From: Pseudoduganella sp.
GTDB taxonomy: Bacteria > Pseudomonadota > Gammaproteobacteria > Burkholderiales > Burkholderiaceae_D
DNA length: 42,758 nt
Direction of reading: 5' to 3'
Assembly (NCBI GenBank): GCA_021323265.1
Contig: JAJTCO010000024.1
Span: 1 to 42,758, forward strand
Shown piece by piece: positions 16,600 to 24,900 of the stretch. How positions within the stretch are numbered: the first letter of the stretch is position 1; each line of letters begins with the position of its first letter. A program made the translations under genes and the position numbers. The notes beneath the pieces are model-generated. The model saw only the letters and a list, made by a program, of their open reading frames with translations, had not been told where the DNA came from and did no database searches.

Positions 16600-17610
16600 T
16601 TAGCGGAAGAAGAACCCGGTCGGGAACGGGTCGCTGTCTTCCAGCACCCATTGGTTGAAGCCGCTGATGTGGGCGCTGCCCGTCACTTCCGTGATGGCGC
16701 CATCGAACTCGCCCACGCGCAAGGCTTGCGTCACGCGCACCGAGAAGGCGCTGCCGACGATGCTGCCGTTCACGTACGGCTGGCCCAGCGCCAGGCGCCC
16801 GCGCAGGAACAGCTGGGCGGCGCGGCCGGAGGTGCCGGTGCCGGTGGGCGAACGGTCCACCTCGCGGTCGGCAAAGATGCAGACGTTCGACTGGTCCACG
16901 CCGGGCCGGTTCGGCGCGCCATCGATGATGGTGCCGTACAGCTGGTCCAGCCCCGGCGCCAGCGGGTGGCGGATGGTTGTCTTGGCGATGACGGCGGCCT
17001 TGGTCTCGGCGCCCAGCTGGATCAGGGCGCGCACCTGCTCGGGGCGCACCGCCAGCCCGGCCTGCGCGCCATTGACGTAGTAATAGAAGGCGCCGCCGAA
17101 CACGATGTCGCCGGTGATGCGGCCAAAGCTCGGCGTGTCCACGTCCAGGTCGCGCACCAGGATGAAGGCGGGCACGTTCCTGAACGTCACCTCCCCTGCC
17201 CGGCTGCCATCCCATGCGACGTGCGCTTCGATGAAGCCGGCCGGCGTGTCGAAGCCGATGCGCGTGAGCGGGCTTTGCCGCTCGACGTGGCCCAGTTCCA
17301 CCAGTACCTTGCCCAGGGCGATGATGCCGTGGCCGCACATGTCGCTATAGCCTTCGTTGTGGATGAAGACCACGCCGAAATCCGCGCCTTGCGTGAGCGG
17401 CGGCAGCAGGTAGGCGCCGTACATGTCGGCATGGCCGCGCGGCTCGTTGACCAGGAAGCGCCGCAGGTCGTCGCGGTGCTCCTTCAGCCAGGCGCGCTTG
17501 TCGAGGATGGTGGCGCCGGGGATCGCCGGCAGCCCGTTCATCAGGATGCGCAGCGGTTCGCCGCCGGTGTGGGCGTCAATGGTGTGGAGGGTGCGCGAGA
17601 ATGTCAGCAT
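16600..17610 (-). CDS. Trans-3-hydroxy-L-proline dehydratase (proline racemase family)
   Basis: A 336-residue protein of the proline racemase fold. The first catalytic residue is Cys92 in MCGHGI. The second position, near residue 255 in DRSPTGTGTSGR, is Thr where racemases and 4-hydroxyproline epimerases have Cys. The Cys/Thr pair is the known mark of trans-3-hydroxy-L-proline dehydratases, which give delta-1-pyrroline-2-carboxylate. The next gene encodes the matching reductase, which supports the call. The start at 17610 (MLTFSRTLHTIDAHTGGEP) is the family N-terminus but has only a distant GGAG. It follows the PepSY gene by 43 bases on the same strand, so some read-through from the cobalamin operon is possible. 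Confidence 0.9.
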   Translation of the reverse strand: MLTFSRTLHTIDAHTGGEPLRILMNGLPAIPGATILDKRAWLKEHRDDLRRFLVNEPRGHADMYGAYLLPPLTQGADFGVVFIHNEGYSDMCGHGIIALGKVLVELGHVERQSPLTRIGFDTPAGFIEAHVAWDGSRAGEVTFRNVPAFILVRDLDVDTPSFGRITGDIVFGGAFYYYVNGAQAGLAVRPEQVRALIQLGAETKAAVIAKTTIRHPLAPGLDQLYGTIIDGAPNRPGVDQSNVCIFADREVDRSPTGTGTSGRAAQLFLRGRLALGQPYVNGSIVGSAFSVRVTQALRVGEFDGAITEVTGSAHISGFNQWVLEDSDPFPTGFFFR

Positions 17611-17653
17611 GGGCAGAAAACGCTCCGGTGTCGGTGCCCCGATTATACGGCGC

Positions 17654-19090
17654 CTAGCGGCGCAGGCGCCGCCAGCCCAGCACCAGGCCGCTCGTGGCCA
17701 GCAGCGCACCCAGGCCGCACAGCGATGCCACCAGCACGTCCCAGGCCGGACGGGCGCGCACGAAGTCCAGCTGGTGCAGGCCGTTGAACAGCCAGCGCCG
17801 CCATTTGCTGTGCCGGTCCGCGTAGCCGGCCAGCTGCCCGCTGGCCGGGTCGGCGTACAGGGTTGTGCCGGCCGGATCGCGGAACCGCACGCGCAGCACC
17901 GGCAAGGCTTGCCGGTGGTGGTGGCTGTAGTAGTAGCCGTCTTCGCTGGCGAGCATGACCGCTTCCAGCACGGGCACGCCGGGACGCACGGCGCGCGCGG
18001 CCTCCAGCAGTCGTGCAGGCGGCAGCGCGCCGCCTGCCTGGCCGTCCTGCGCATCGAGCAGGCGCGGTGCGCCGCGCTCCAGGGCCGCGAGATAGAGCTT
18101 GCCGCCCACGCGGCGCCATTCCAGTTCCAGCACGCCGGCATGGGCACGCAGCATGGCGGCGGCGTCCAGCACCAGGTCGGCCTCCTGCAGCGGTCCACCG
18201 GCAAACGCCAGGCGGTCGGCGTCGGTGATGCCGGGCGAGTCGAGCCAGCCGAACGGCGTGACCGACAGCCAGCCGCTGAACAGCCAGGTGAGCGTCAGTG
18301 TGCCGGCGCCAAGGCCAAGCCAATGGTGCCAGGCCTGCCAGCCCTGGTAAGGCGAGCGCCGTCCGCCGGCATAGCGGCGCCGCAGCCGCAGGCGCTGGAT
18401 GCCCACCACCATGCCGGTCAGCGCCAGCGCCAGCGCTACGCCGGAGCTCCACATGACCGCTTGCCGCCACAGCCCGCCTTCGGCGCGCAGGGGCGTGAAG
18501 TACAGCCAGTGGATGACCGAACCGGCCCAGTTCCAGGCCCGTTCGCTGCGTGTCGTGTCGCGCACCAGTTCCCCCGTGCGGCCCGAAACGTAATGCACGC
18601 TGCCTTCGGCGTCGCCCAGCGCCACCCGGTACAGCGGGCGGTGCACGGCAATGCGGCCGAAGCTCCACTGGTCAAGGTCGATGCGTTCGACCGTTGGCGA
18701 CACGGCGCCCGCGCCGCGGCGCGCACTGGCCGCCGCCAGCGTGGCGCCGACTGCCAGTCGTGCGCCATTGTCGGCCCATACGGATACCAGGGCACTGCCT
18801 GCCCCGTCGCCGGCGCGGAAATGATAGGCCGGCCGTCCCGCCACGGTATTCAGGCGCACGGAGACGGGCATGCCCTGCCGGCCGCAGGCCTGCCAGGCCT
18901 GCGCGGCGCTGAACCGGACGGCGGCGGCATCGAGCGGCGCCAGCCGGGCCATGCGTTCGTCCTGCGTCAGCGCCGGGTATGGCACGTACATCATCACGAC
19001 GCCGGAACCGAACCAGAGCAGCACCAGCAAGCCGAGGACGATGCCCAGCCAGCGGTGCCACAGGTGCAGCTGGCGCTTCAGTATTGCCAC
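17654..19090 (-). CDS. PepSY-associated membrane protein, putative envelope reductase
   Basis: A 478-residue protein of the PepSY-TM family. Spans lie at about residues 10-33 (WHRWLGIVLGLLVLLWFGSG), 195-215, 245-265 and 450-472. The large loops between them carry PepSY-like folds and face the periplasm. Relatives next to siderophore receptors are ferric-chelate reductases or their partners. The family's WHRW and HHWLGL motifs, with membrane-embedded His, suit heme binding. It is the last gene of the B12-riboswitch operon. The GTG start at 19090 overlaps the end of the receptor gene by 13 bases. The substrate is unknown. Confidence 0.85.
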   Translation of the reverse strand: MAILKRQLHLWHRWLGIVLGLLVLLWFGSGVVMMYVPYPALTQDERMARLAPLDAAAVRFSAAQAWQACGRQGMPVSVRLNTVAGRPAYHFRAGDGAGSALVSVWADNGARLAVGATLAAASARRGAGAVSPTVERIDLDQWSFGRIAVHRPLYRVALGDAEGSVHYVSGRTGELVRDTTRSERAWNWAGSVIHWLYFTPLRAEGGLWRQAVMWSSGVALALALTGMVVGIQRLRLRRRYAGGRRSPYQGWQAWHHWLGLGAGTLTLTWLFSGWLSVTPFGWLDSPGITDADRLAFAGGPLQEADLVLDAAAMLRAHAGVLELEWRRVGGKLYLAALERGAPRLLDAQDGQAGGALPPARLLEAARAVRPGVPVLEAVMLASEDGYYYSHHHRQALPVLRVRFRDPAGTTLYADPASGQLAGYADRHSKWRRWLFNGLHQLDFVRARPAWDVLVASLCGLGALLATSGLVLGWRRLRR

Positions 19091-21156
19091 AGCACCGTCA
19101 ATTCCGCGTGGCGCCGCTCGCCCAGCAGGTACTGGCTGTCGCCATACGAGGTCAGTGCGTACAGCTTGTCGGCCACGTTGCGCAGGTTCAGCTGCACCTG
19201 CACATTGCGGCTGGCATGCCAGCCCAGCGTCGCGTCAAGCGTGGTGTAGGCAGGCAGCGCCTGGGTATTGCCATTGTCGACGAAGCGCTTGCCGACGTGG
19301 CGCAGGCCTGCCGCGGCGCGCCATGCGGCGACACGGTAGGCCAGCCATGCGTTGGCCGACAGCTTGGGCACGTCGGCCGGGCGCTTGCCGGCGCGCGAGA
19401 CGTTGCCGCTTTCGAGCAGGCGGTCGAAGGAGGCGTCGGTGTAGGCGGCGTTGGCGTCGACGCGCCAGCCCGGCGCCAGTGTGGCGCTGGCGGCGAACTC
19501 TGCGCCGCGCGAAGTCTGCGCGCCGCCCTGCACCGACTGCGCCGGATTGGATGGGTCGCGCGTGATGATGTCGTCCTTGGTGATGCGGTACAGCGCCGCC
19601 GTCCATTCCGCCTTGCCTTGCGCGAGCGATTGCTTGATGCCCGCTTCCAGCTGGCGCGAGCGGGTCAGCCTGTAGCGGCTGTTGGCCAGGTTCAGCGACA
19701 AGAGGCTGGTGACCGGGTCGCTGCCGGTGCTGGCCTGGCCGTACAGCGTGGTGCCCGGCGCCGCCTTCCAGCTCGCGCCAAGGCGTACGGCGTTCGCACT
19801 CAGCGTGGCGCCAAAGCCCGCCGCGCCCAGCAGGCTGGTACGCGTCACGCGGTAGCGGTCATGGCGCAGACCCGCCAGCAGCAGCCACTGCTCGTCCAGC
19901 GCGTAGGCGTCTTCGGCGTACAGCGCGCTGGTCTGCGTGTCGGTGGTGAAGTTGGGCCGGAAGGGATCGGGGCTGGTGAACACGCCCGGAGCAAAGCCCG
20001 TCGGCGCCACGCGCGACGCGCCGCCGTAGGGCGAGTTGTTGGTATGGGTGAAGTTGATCGTGGCGGCTTCCCAGCCCGCAACGGCGCGGTGCGCGCCGCT
20101 GTTCCAACGCGCTTCGAGACGATTGCCGGTGTGTTCCTGGTCGTGGCGGATGGCGATGTAGTCGCTGCGCTCCACCATCTGCGCCAGCGGATCGTAGACG
20201 TAGTATTCGACATTGCGCCAGATGCGGCGCGCCTTCATGTAGGCCAGCTCGTTGCTGATGGCCAGCGCGGCGGAAACGCGCCAGTCCAGGCGCAGCACGC
20301 CCTTGTCGTCCACGTACTTGATCAGCGCGTCGCCCACGTTGTAGTTCTGCCCGCGCAGCTCGGCGGCGATGCCGCCATTGACCAGCGGCGTGCCGAAATA
20401 GCGCTGCGGCTTCTGCTCGGCATGGTCAAGCTGCAGGCCGAGGTCAAGTCCGGGCGTCAGCTCGAAGGCCGCGCTGGTGAGCACCTTGGCGTGGCGCGCC
20501 TCGCCGCGGTCGATGAAGCCGTCGCTGCGGCCGGCATAGGCGTCGATGCGCCAGGCGCCGCGCTCGCCCAACGCACCCGTGCCGCCCACGCCCCCGCGCA
20601 GGGCGCGCCCGCCGCCGGCGCCGGCCAGCGCTTCAAAGGTCGTGGCGCGCTGCGGCGCCTTGCGCACGGCGTTGATGGTGGCGCCCGTGGTGCCGCTGCC
20701 GTGGACGATGGAGCCAGGGCCGCGCAGCACTTCGATGTATTCGTAGCCCCACGGGTCGGAAGGCGTGGTGGCGGTGCCGGAACCGACCAGCAGGCGCTGA
20801 CCGTTTTCCAGCATGGCCACCGAACTGTTGCCGTTGAAGCCGCGCGCCGAGTAGCTGATGCCGTTGCCGGGCGAGCTGCTGTCGGTCAGGCCGGTGCTGC
20901 GGGTGATGGCTTCCTTCACCTGCAGGTCGCCACGGGCACGGATGGTCTCGGCGTCCAGCGCTTCCACGCTGGCGGGCGTCTCCCCGATGCTCAGGCCGAG
21001 GCGGCTGCCGGTGGCGGCCTTGTGGCCCAGGCCCAGGCCGGCGTCGGCGGCCGCGCCATTGACGGTGACGGTTGGCATGGCAATATCGTTGGCGTCTGCC
21101 GTGGCGCTGCACAGGATGGCGGCAGCGGCGGCGATGTAGCGTACTTTGAATGTCAT
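19078..21156 (-). CDS. TonB-dependent outer membrane receptor, siderophore-receptor type
   Basis: A 692-residue receptor. A signal peptide (about residues 1-22, ending SATADA) precedes a probable TonB box, MPTVTVNG. The plug domain follows at about 50-170 (SIGETPASVEALDAETIRA; YEYIEVLRGPGSIVHGSG). A 22-strand barrel makes up the rest and ends in the aromatic LTVLWQY. The sequence resembles siderophore receptors more than BtuB. It is embedded in a B12-riboswitch operon with a CobN-like chelatase, so its ligand may be a corrinoid, a cobalt chelate or another metal chelate. The ATG overlaps the preceding stop as ATGA (21156-21153). Confidence 0.9.
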   Translation of the reverse strand: MTFKVRYIAAAAAILCSATADANDIAMPTVTVNGAAADAGLGLGHKAATGSRLGLSIGETPASVEALDAETIRARGDLQVKEAITRSTGLTDSSSPGNGISYSARGFNGNSSVAMLENGQRLLVGSGTATTPSDPWGYEYIEVLRGPGSIVHGSGTTGATINAVRKAPQRATTFEALAGAGGGRALRGGVGGTGALGERGAWRIDAYAGRSDGFIDRGEARHAKVLTSAAFELTPGLDLGLQLDHAEQKPQRYFGTPLVNGGIAAELRGQNYNVGDALIKYVDDKGVLRLDWRVSAALAISNELAYMKARRIWRNVEYYVYDPLAQMVERSDYIAIRHDQEHTGNRLEARWNSGAHRAVAGWEAATINFTHTNNSPYGGASRVAPTGFAPGVFTSPDPFRPNFTTDTQTSALYAEDAYALDEQWLLLAGLRHDRYRVTRTSLLGAAGFGATLSANAVRLGASWKAAPGTTLYGQASTGSDPVTSLLSLNLANSRYRLTRSRQLEAGIKQSLAQGKAEWTAALYRITKDDIITRDPSNPAQSVQGGAQTSRGAEFAASATLAPGWRVDANAAYTDASFDRLLESGNVSRAGKRPADVPKLSANAWLAYRVAAWRAAAGLRHVGKRFVDNGNTQALPAYTTLDATLGWHASRNVQVQLNLRNVADKLYALTSYGDSQYLLGERRHAELTVLWQY

Positions 21157-21491
21157 TGTTTTTCTTGGTTCTTGGCGGGTTCGACCAGCACCAGCTGGCC
21201 GGTCTTCGGATCACGGAACACTTCGCCGACGCGGTCGTAGCCGCTGCCGGCCTGGCTCACGCCGGCGGCCGGGCGCTCGATCTGGCGCCCCTTCTCCACC
21301 GGCTTGTGTCTGGCCAGCGCACCCTGGCTGCCGGCGATGGCGGCGATCAGGCCGCAGGCGAACACCAGCATCACGTCCACCAGGTTGACCAGACTGGCGC
21401 GCGGGTCTTCGTCGCCCTGGTCGAAGCGGGCGTCGAGGTGGCGGTACAGGCGCAGGCGTTTGCGCGCCGACGTTGGCGCAGGCGCGCTCAT
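21153..21491 (-). CDS. DUF2149 protein, ExbD-like single-span membrane protein
   Basis: A 112-residue protein. A basic N-terminal tail leads to one transmembrane segment at about residues 35-55. Its start NLVDVMLVF carries an Asp (D39) where ExbD and TolR have their proton-conducting Asp (LVDVMLVLL in ExbD). The rest is a periplasmic tail of about 55 residues, much shorter than in ExbD, with VGEVFRDPKTGQLVLVEPA. The gene directly follows the ExbB-like gene with an ATGA overlap (21491-21488), so the two probably form one complex. The family function is unknown; the ExbD comparison is mine from the sequence. Confidence 0.85.
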   Translation of the reverse strand: MSAPAPTSARKRLRLYRHLDARFDQGDEDPRASLVNLVDVMLVFACGLIAAIAGSQGALARHKPVEKGRQIERPAAGVSQAGSGYDRVGEVFRDPKTGQLVLVEPAKNQEKQ

Positions 21492-21931
21492 GCCGCATGC
21501 TCCATGGCGTCCAGGGTCTCCTCGTACCAGCGGCGGCGCAGCTTGCCGATCACCATGCCGGCAATGCCGGCCACCAGGCCCAGGACGGTGGCGTCGAAGG
21601 CCACCGTGACGGCGCTGGCCAGCTGGGCGGGGTCGCCCTGCCCGAGCGCGGCCAGGCCAGGGCCGAGCGGGATGATGGTGGCCATCAGGCCGAGCATGGG
21701 GGGAATGCGCGCCAGCAGGTCGGCGCGTTCCAGGCGATGGCGCGCCAGCGTCTGCACGTGCGCGGCGTTGCCTGCGGCGCGCAGCCGGGCCAGGCCGTTG
21801 AAGCGCTCGCCGACGGCGATGCCGGCCTCCAGCGCAGCCACGGCGCAGGCGACCAGCAAGGCCAGCAGCGCCGGCGCGAGCAGCAGACTGACGCCGTCGT
21901 GCAGCCAGGCGTAGGAGAGGTGATCGATCAT
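21488..21931 (-). CDS. MotA/TolQ/ExbB-type proton channel protein
   Basis: A 147-residue membrane protein with spans at about 14-38, 76-95 and 108-130. The second and third spans show the ExbB/TolQ pattern: RIPPMLGLMATIIPLGPGL and VAFDATVLGLVAGIAG, with the conserved Thr at residue 115. It lacks the long cytoplasmic C-terminal helices of some relatives. In ExbB-ExbD, TolQ-TolR and MotA-MotB this subunit uses proton flow to power an envelope partner. Here the partner is probably the DUF2149 protein encoded next, and the target the membrane-anchored CobN-like protein encoded just before. The ATGA overlap at 21931-21928 couples it to that gene, with AAGGAG upstream. Confidence 0.88.
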   Translation of the reverse strand: MIDHLSYAWLHDGVSLLLAPALLALLVACAVAALEAGIAVGERFNGLARLRAAGNAAHVQTLARHRLERADLLARIPPMLGLMATIIPLGPGLAALGQGDPAQLASAVTVAFDATVLGLVAGIAGMVIGKLRRRWYEETLDAMEHAA

Positions 21932-24900
21932 TGGTATGCTCCTTGAGGGATGGGGTTTCGGATGCCGCGTAACAGGCCGAGGGCGAACAGGGCCGCCAGC
22001 GCGAACATGGCGGCCAGCAGCGCCAGCAGGCGCGCCACACGCTCGGCGGGGGTTGGCTGCGGGTCGCCCAGGGCGCGCAGCTCGTAGGCGGACTGGCGGG
22101 GCGCTTCGGCCTGGACGGGAGTTGGGTCGGCTGCCGCTGCGCCGGCATGGGTAGCGCGCGGAGCGGGGTGCGCCTGCGGCGCCGTTGCGCTCTCGGCCGG
22201 CAGGTCGTCGCCGCGCGCCTTGGCCAGCGTGGCGCTGAGCGCCCGCGCGTCGGCCGCATCCAGCTGCGGCGCGAGCCATTGCCACATCGGGTGCTCGGGC
22301 GCGGTGTGCCCGCTGCCGGGCAAGCCGTTGCCGGCCACCAGGCGCGCCAGTTCGCCGCCCAGGCGCTGGACGGTGGCTTCATCGGTTTTCCAGTAGCCCT
22401 TCTGCGCTGCCACCATGAAGATCGCCAGCATGTGCGCCTTGGCGTGCGCGTTGTGGCGCTCGCCCAGGAATTGCGGCAGGCCGATCTTGTGCGCGTCGTC
22501 GAAGTACACCGACTTCACCTCGTCCCAGGCCCAGTTCTTCACCAGGTCCGGGCGCGTGACTTGCCAGCCCCACAGGTTCTCCAAAAATTCCTGCCCCATG
22601 GTGCGGGCGCCGGCATAGCCGTGCCCCATCAGGGGTTTGAGCCAGGCCGGGTTGAGGAAGCGGCCGCGCAGCTCGCCCATCAGCGCGGCCGCCAGCGGCT
22701 CGACGTCGGCGCGGCCGGGCTGGGCGTGCTGCAAGATCAGCGCTTCGGGCACGCGGCCGGTGCGGGTTTCCACGGCCAGCGACAGGCCGCCCAGATAATC
22801 GAAGGCGTCGTTGTTGTCCAGCAGTCCGTACAGGTTGCTGGCGCGCCCGTGGTAAGTGCGGCTGATGCCGTCCAGCGCCGCGTCGAAGGCGGCGTGGCTG
22901 GCTTCTCCGCTGGCATCGAGCCCGTAGGCGTGCCCCATGCGCAGGCGGTAGGCGCGGCCGATCTCGTCGCGCTCGCGCCAGGCGCCGGAGCGCTCGGTCA
23001 GGCGGTTGACGCCGGCCCCGTAGGCGCCCGGTGCATCGCCGAAGATGCGCTGCGCGGCGGCGCTTCCGGCGTCGGCTGGCGCCATGCCGCCAGCCTGCAG
23101 CGCGCGCAGGCGCACCAGCCATTCGCGCGCCACGCGGTTGCCGGCAGCGCTCTCGCGGCCCCAGGCGGCGCTGGCGCCGCCGCCGCCCAGCGGCGCCAGC
23201 GCCGCTTCCAGTGCCGGCGCCAGCGCCGGCTCCTGCTCGGCCAGTGTGGCGGCGGAGGCGGCCAGCGCCATGCGCCCGGCGCGGTCGATCAGGCGGATCA
23301 GGTTGGGATACAGGTCGCGAAACAGGCCCGAGGTCGTCACCAGCGCGTCGCGCCGCACCGCGCCCGGCAACAGGCGCACGTCGCTGACGATGCCGCGCGC
23401 ATTCCATACCGGCTCCGCCCCCATCATGGCCAGTGCGAATGCCACCATCACGCCTTCGTCGCGCACCGCGTCGGACGCCCACAGCAGGATGCCTTCGCTG
23501 CCGGCGGCCGAGCGCTCGCGCGCCGCCGCCTTGGCGGCCAGGCCCGCACCCATCTGGTAGCCGATCCGCGTCGGCAGGATATCGCCGTCCACGGCATGGA
23601 AGTTGCGGCCGGTCGGCAGCGCCTCGGGCGAGCGCAAGGGATCGTTGCCTTTGCCCGGCTCGACGAAGCGGCCATCCAGGCCCGCCAGCAGTGCGCGCAT
23701 TTCGCTGCGCGGCGACCCGGCCAGCTTGCGCGCCACTTCGGGATCGTCGATGCCGCCCTTGCGCATCGATCCCAGCATCAGGTCGATCGACTCCTGGCGC
23801 CAGGGACGGCCGAAGATGTGCAGGCCATGCGGCATGAACTTTTCCTGCAGCTTGGTCAGGTAATGTCCCACCTCGTGCGCCAGCAGGTCGTCGTCCGCCG
23901 CATCGAAGCCGATGCCGCGCACCGCCAGCACGTCGGCCATGGATGCTTCCAGCTCCGCCCGCAGGTTCAGCGCCACCACGCGCTCGCGCATCAGCTGCGC
24001 GGCCTTGGACTTGAGCGACTCCGAGCTGGTCGCCTCGTAGCTCTCCACCACCTGGCGCAGCGACAGCAGCTCGTCGTACAGCGGCGTGGCGGCAAGCGGC
24101 GGTGTCAGGTGGTCGACGATGACGGCCAGGCCACGCCGCTTCGCTTGCGTGCCCTCGCCCACGCCATCGACGATGTAGGGATAGATGCCGGGCAGGTCGC
24201 CCGCGATCAGGCTGGAAAAGTCGTCCGCCGCCAGGCCGACGGCTTTGCCGGGCAGGAATTCGTATGTCGAGTGGCGCCCCACGTGCACCAGCGCATCGGC
24301 CTTGAAGCGGTCGCGCAGCCAGTGGTAGAAGGCCAGGTACTGGTGCGGCGGCGGCACGCTGGTGTTCGCGTGCAGCAGTTCCTCGTCCACCTCCCAGCCG
24401 CGCGGCGGCTGCGGACCGATGAAGACGTTGCCGAACACCAGGCCCGGCACCAGCAGCTTGCCGCGCTCGACCATGATCTTGCCCGGCGCCGGTCCCCAGC
24501 CCTTCAGGCCCTCGATGCCGTAGCCCTGCAGGCGGCGGTACAGCGGCGCCAGCGCCGTGCAGCGGCGGCGGGTAGCGTTGCCGCGCGCCTGCAGGCACTT
24601 GTCGTAGCCGTCCGCCAGCGCGGCCAGGTCGGCGATGGCGGCCTCGCGCCGCGGATGGTCGGCGCCCTCCACCAGGTGCTGCAGTTCCTTGATCACGACT
24701 TGCGCCTGCTTGCGCCCGAGCGCCCATTCGCCCGCGGCTTCCGCCTGCAGCACGTCGGCGTGCAGGCGCCCCAGGAGGCCGCTGGTCATCTCACCCTGCA
24801 CGCGCGGCGAAAGCGTGGCGAACCACCTGGCGTAGTCGGCGGCGCCGACGCTGTTCACCGCGGCGGCCAGCTCGCGCAGGGCGCCGCGGTCCTCCGGCAG

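Noticed and set aside
15727..17787. Plus-strand open frame of 686 codons across the hydroxyproline genes
   Set aside because: Low-complexity Arg/Ala/Gln-rich translation opposite two well-recognised enzymes.
17611..18204. N-terminal extension of the hydroxyproline dehydratase frame into the PepSY gene
   Set aside because: The frame is open by chance; family homology begins at the ATG 17610 and the upstream part overlaps the PepSY coding sequence.
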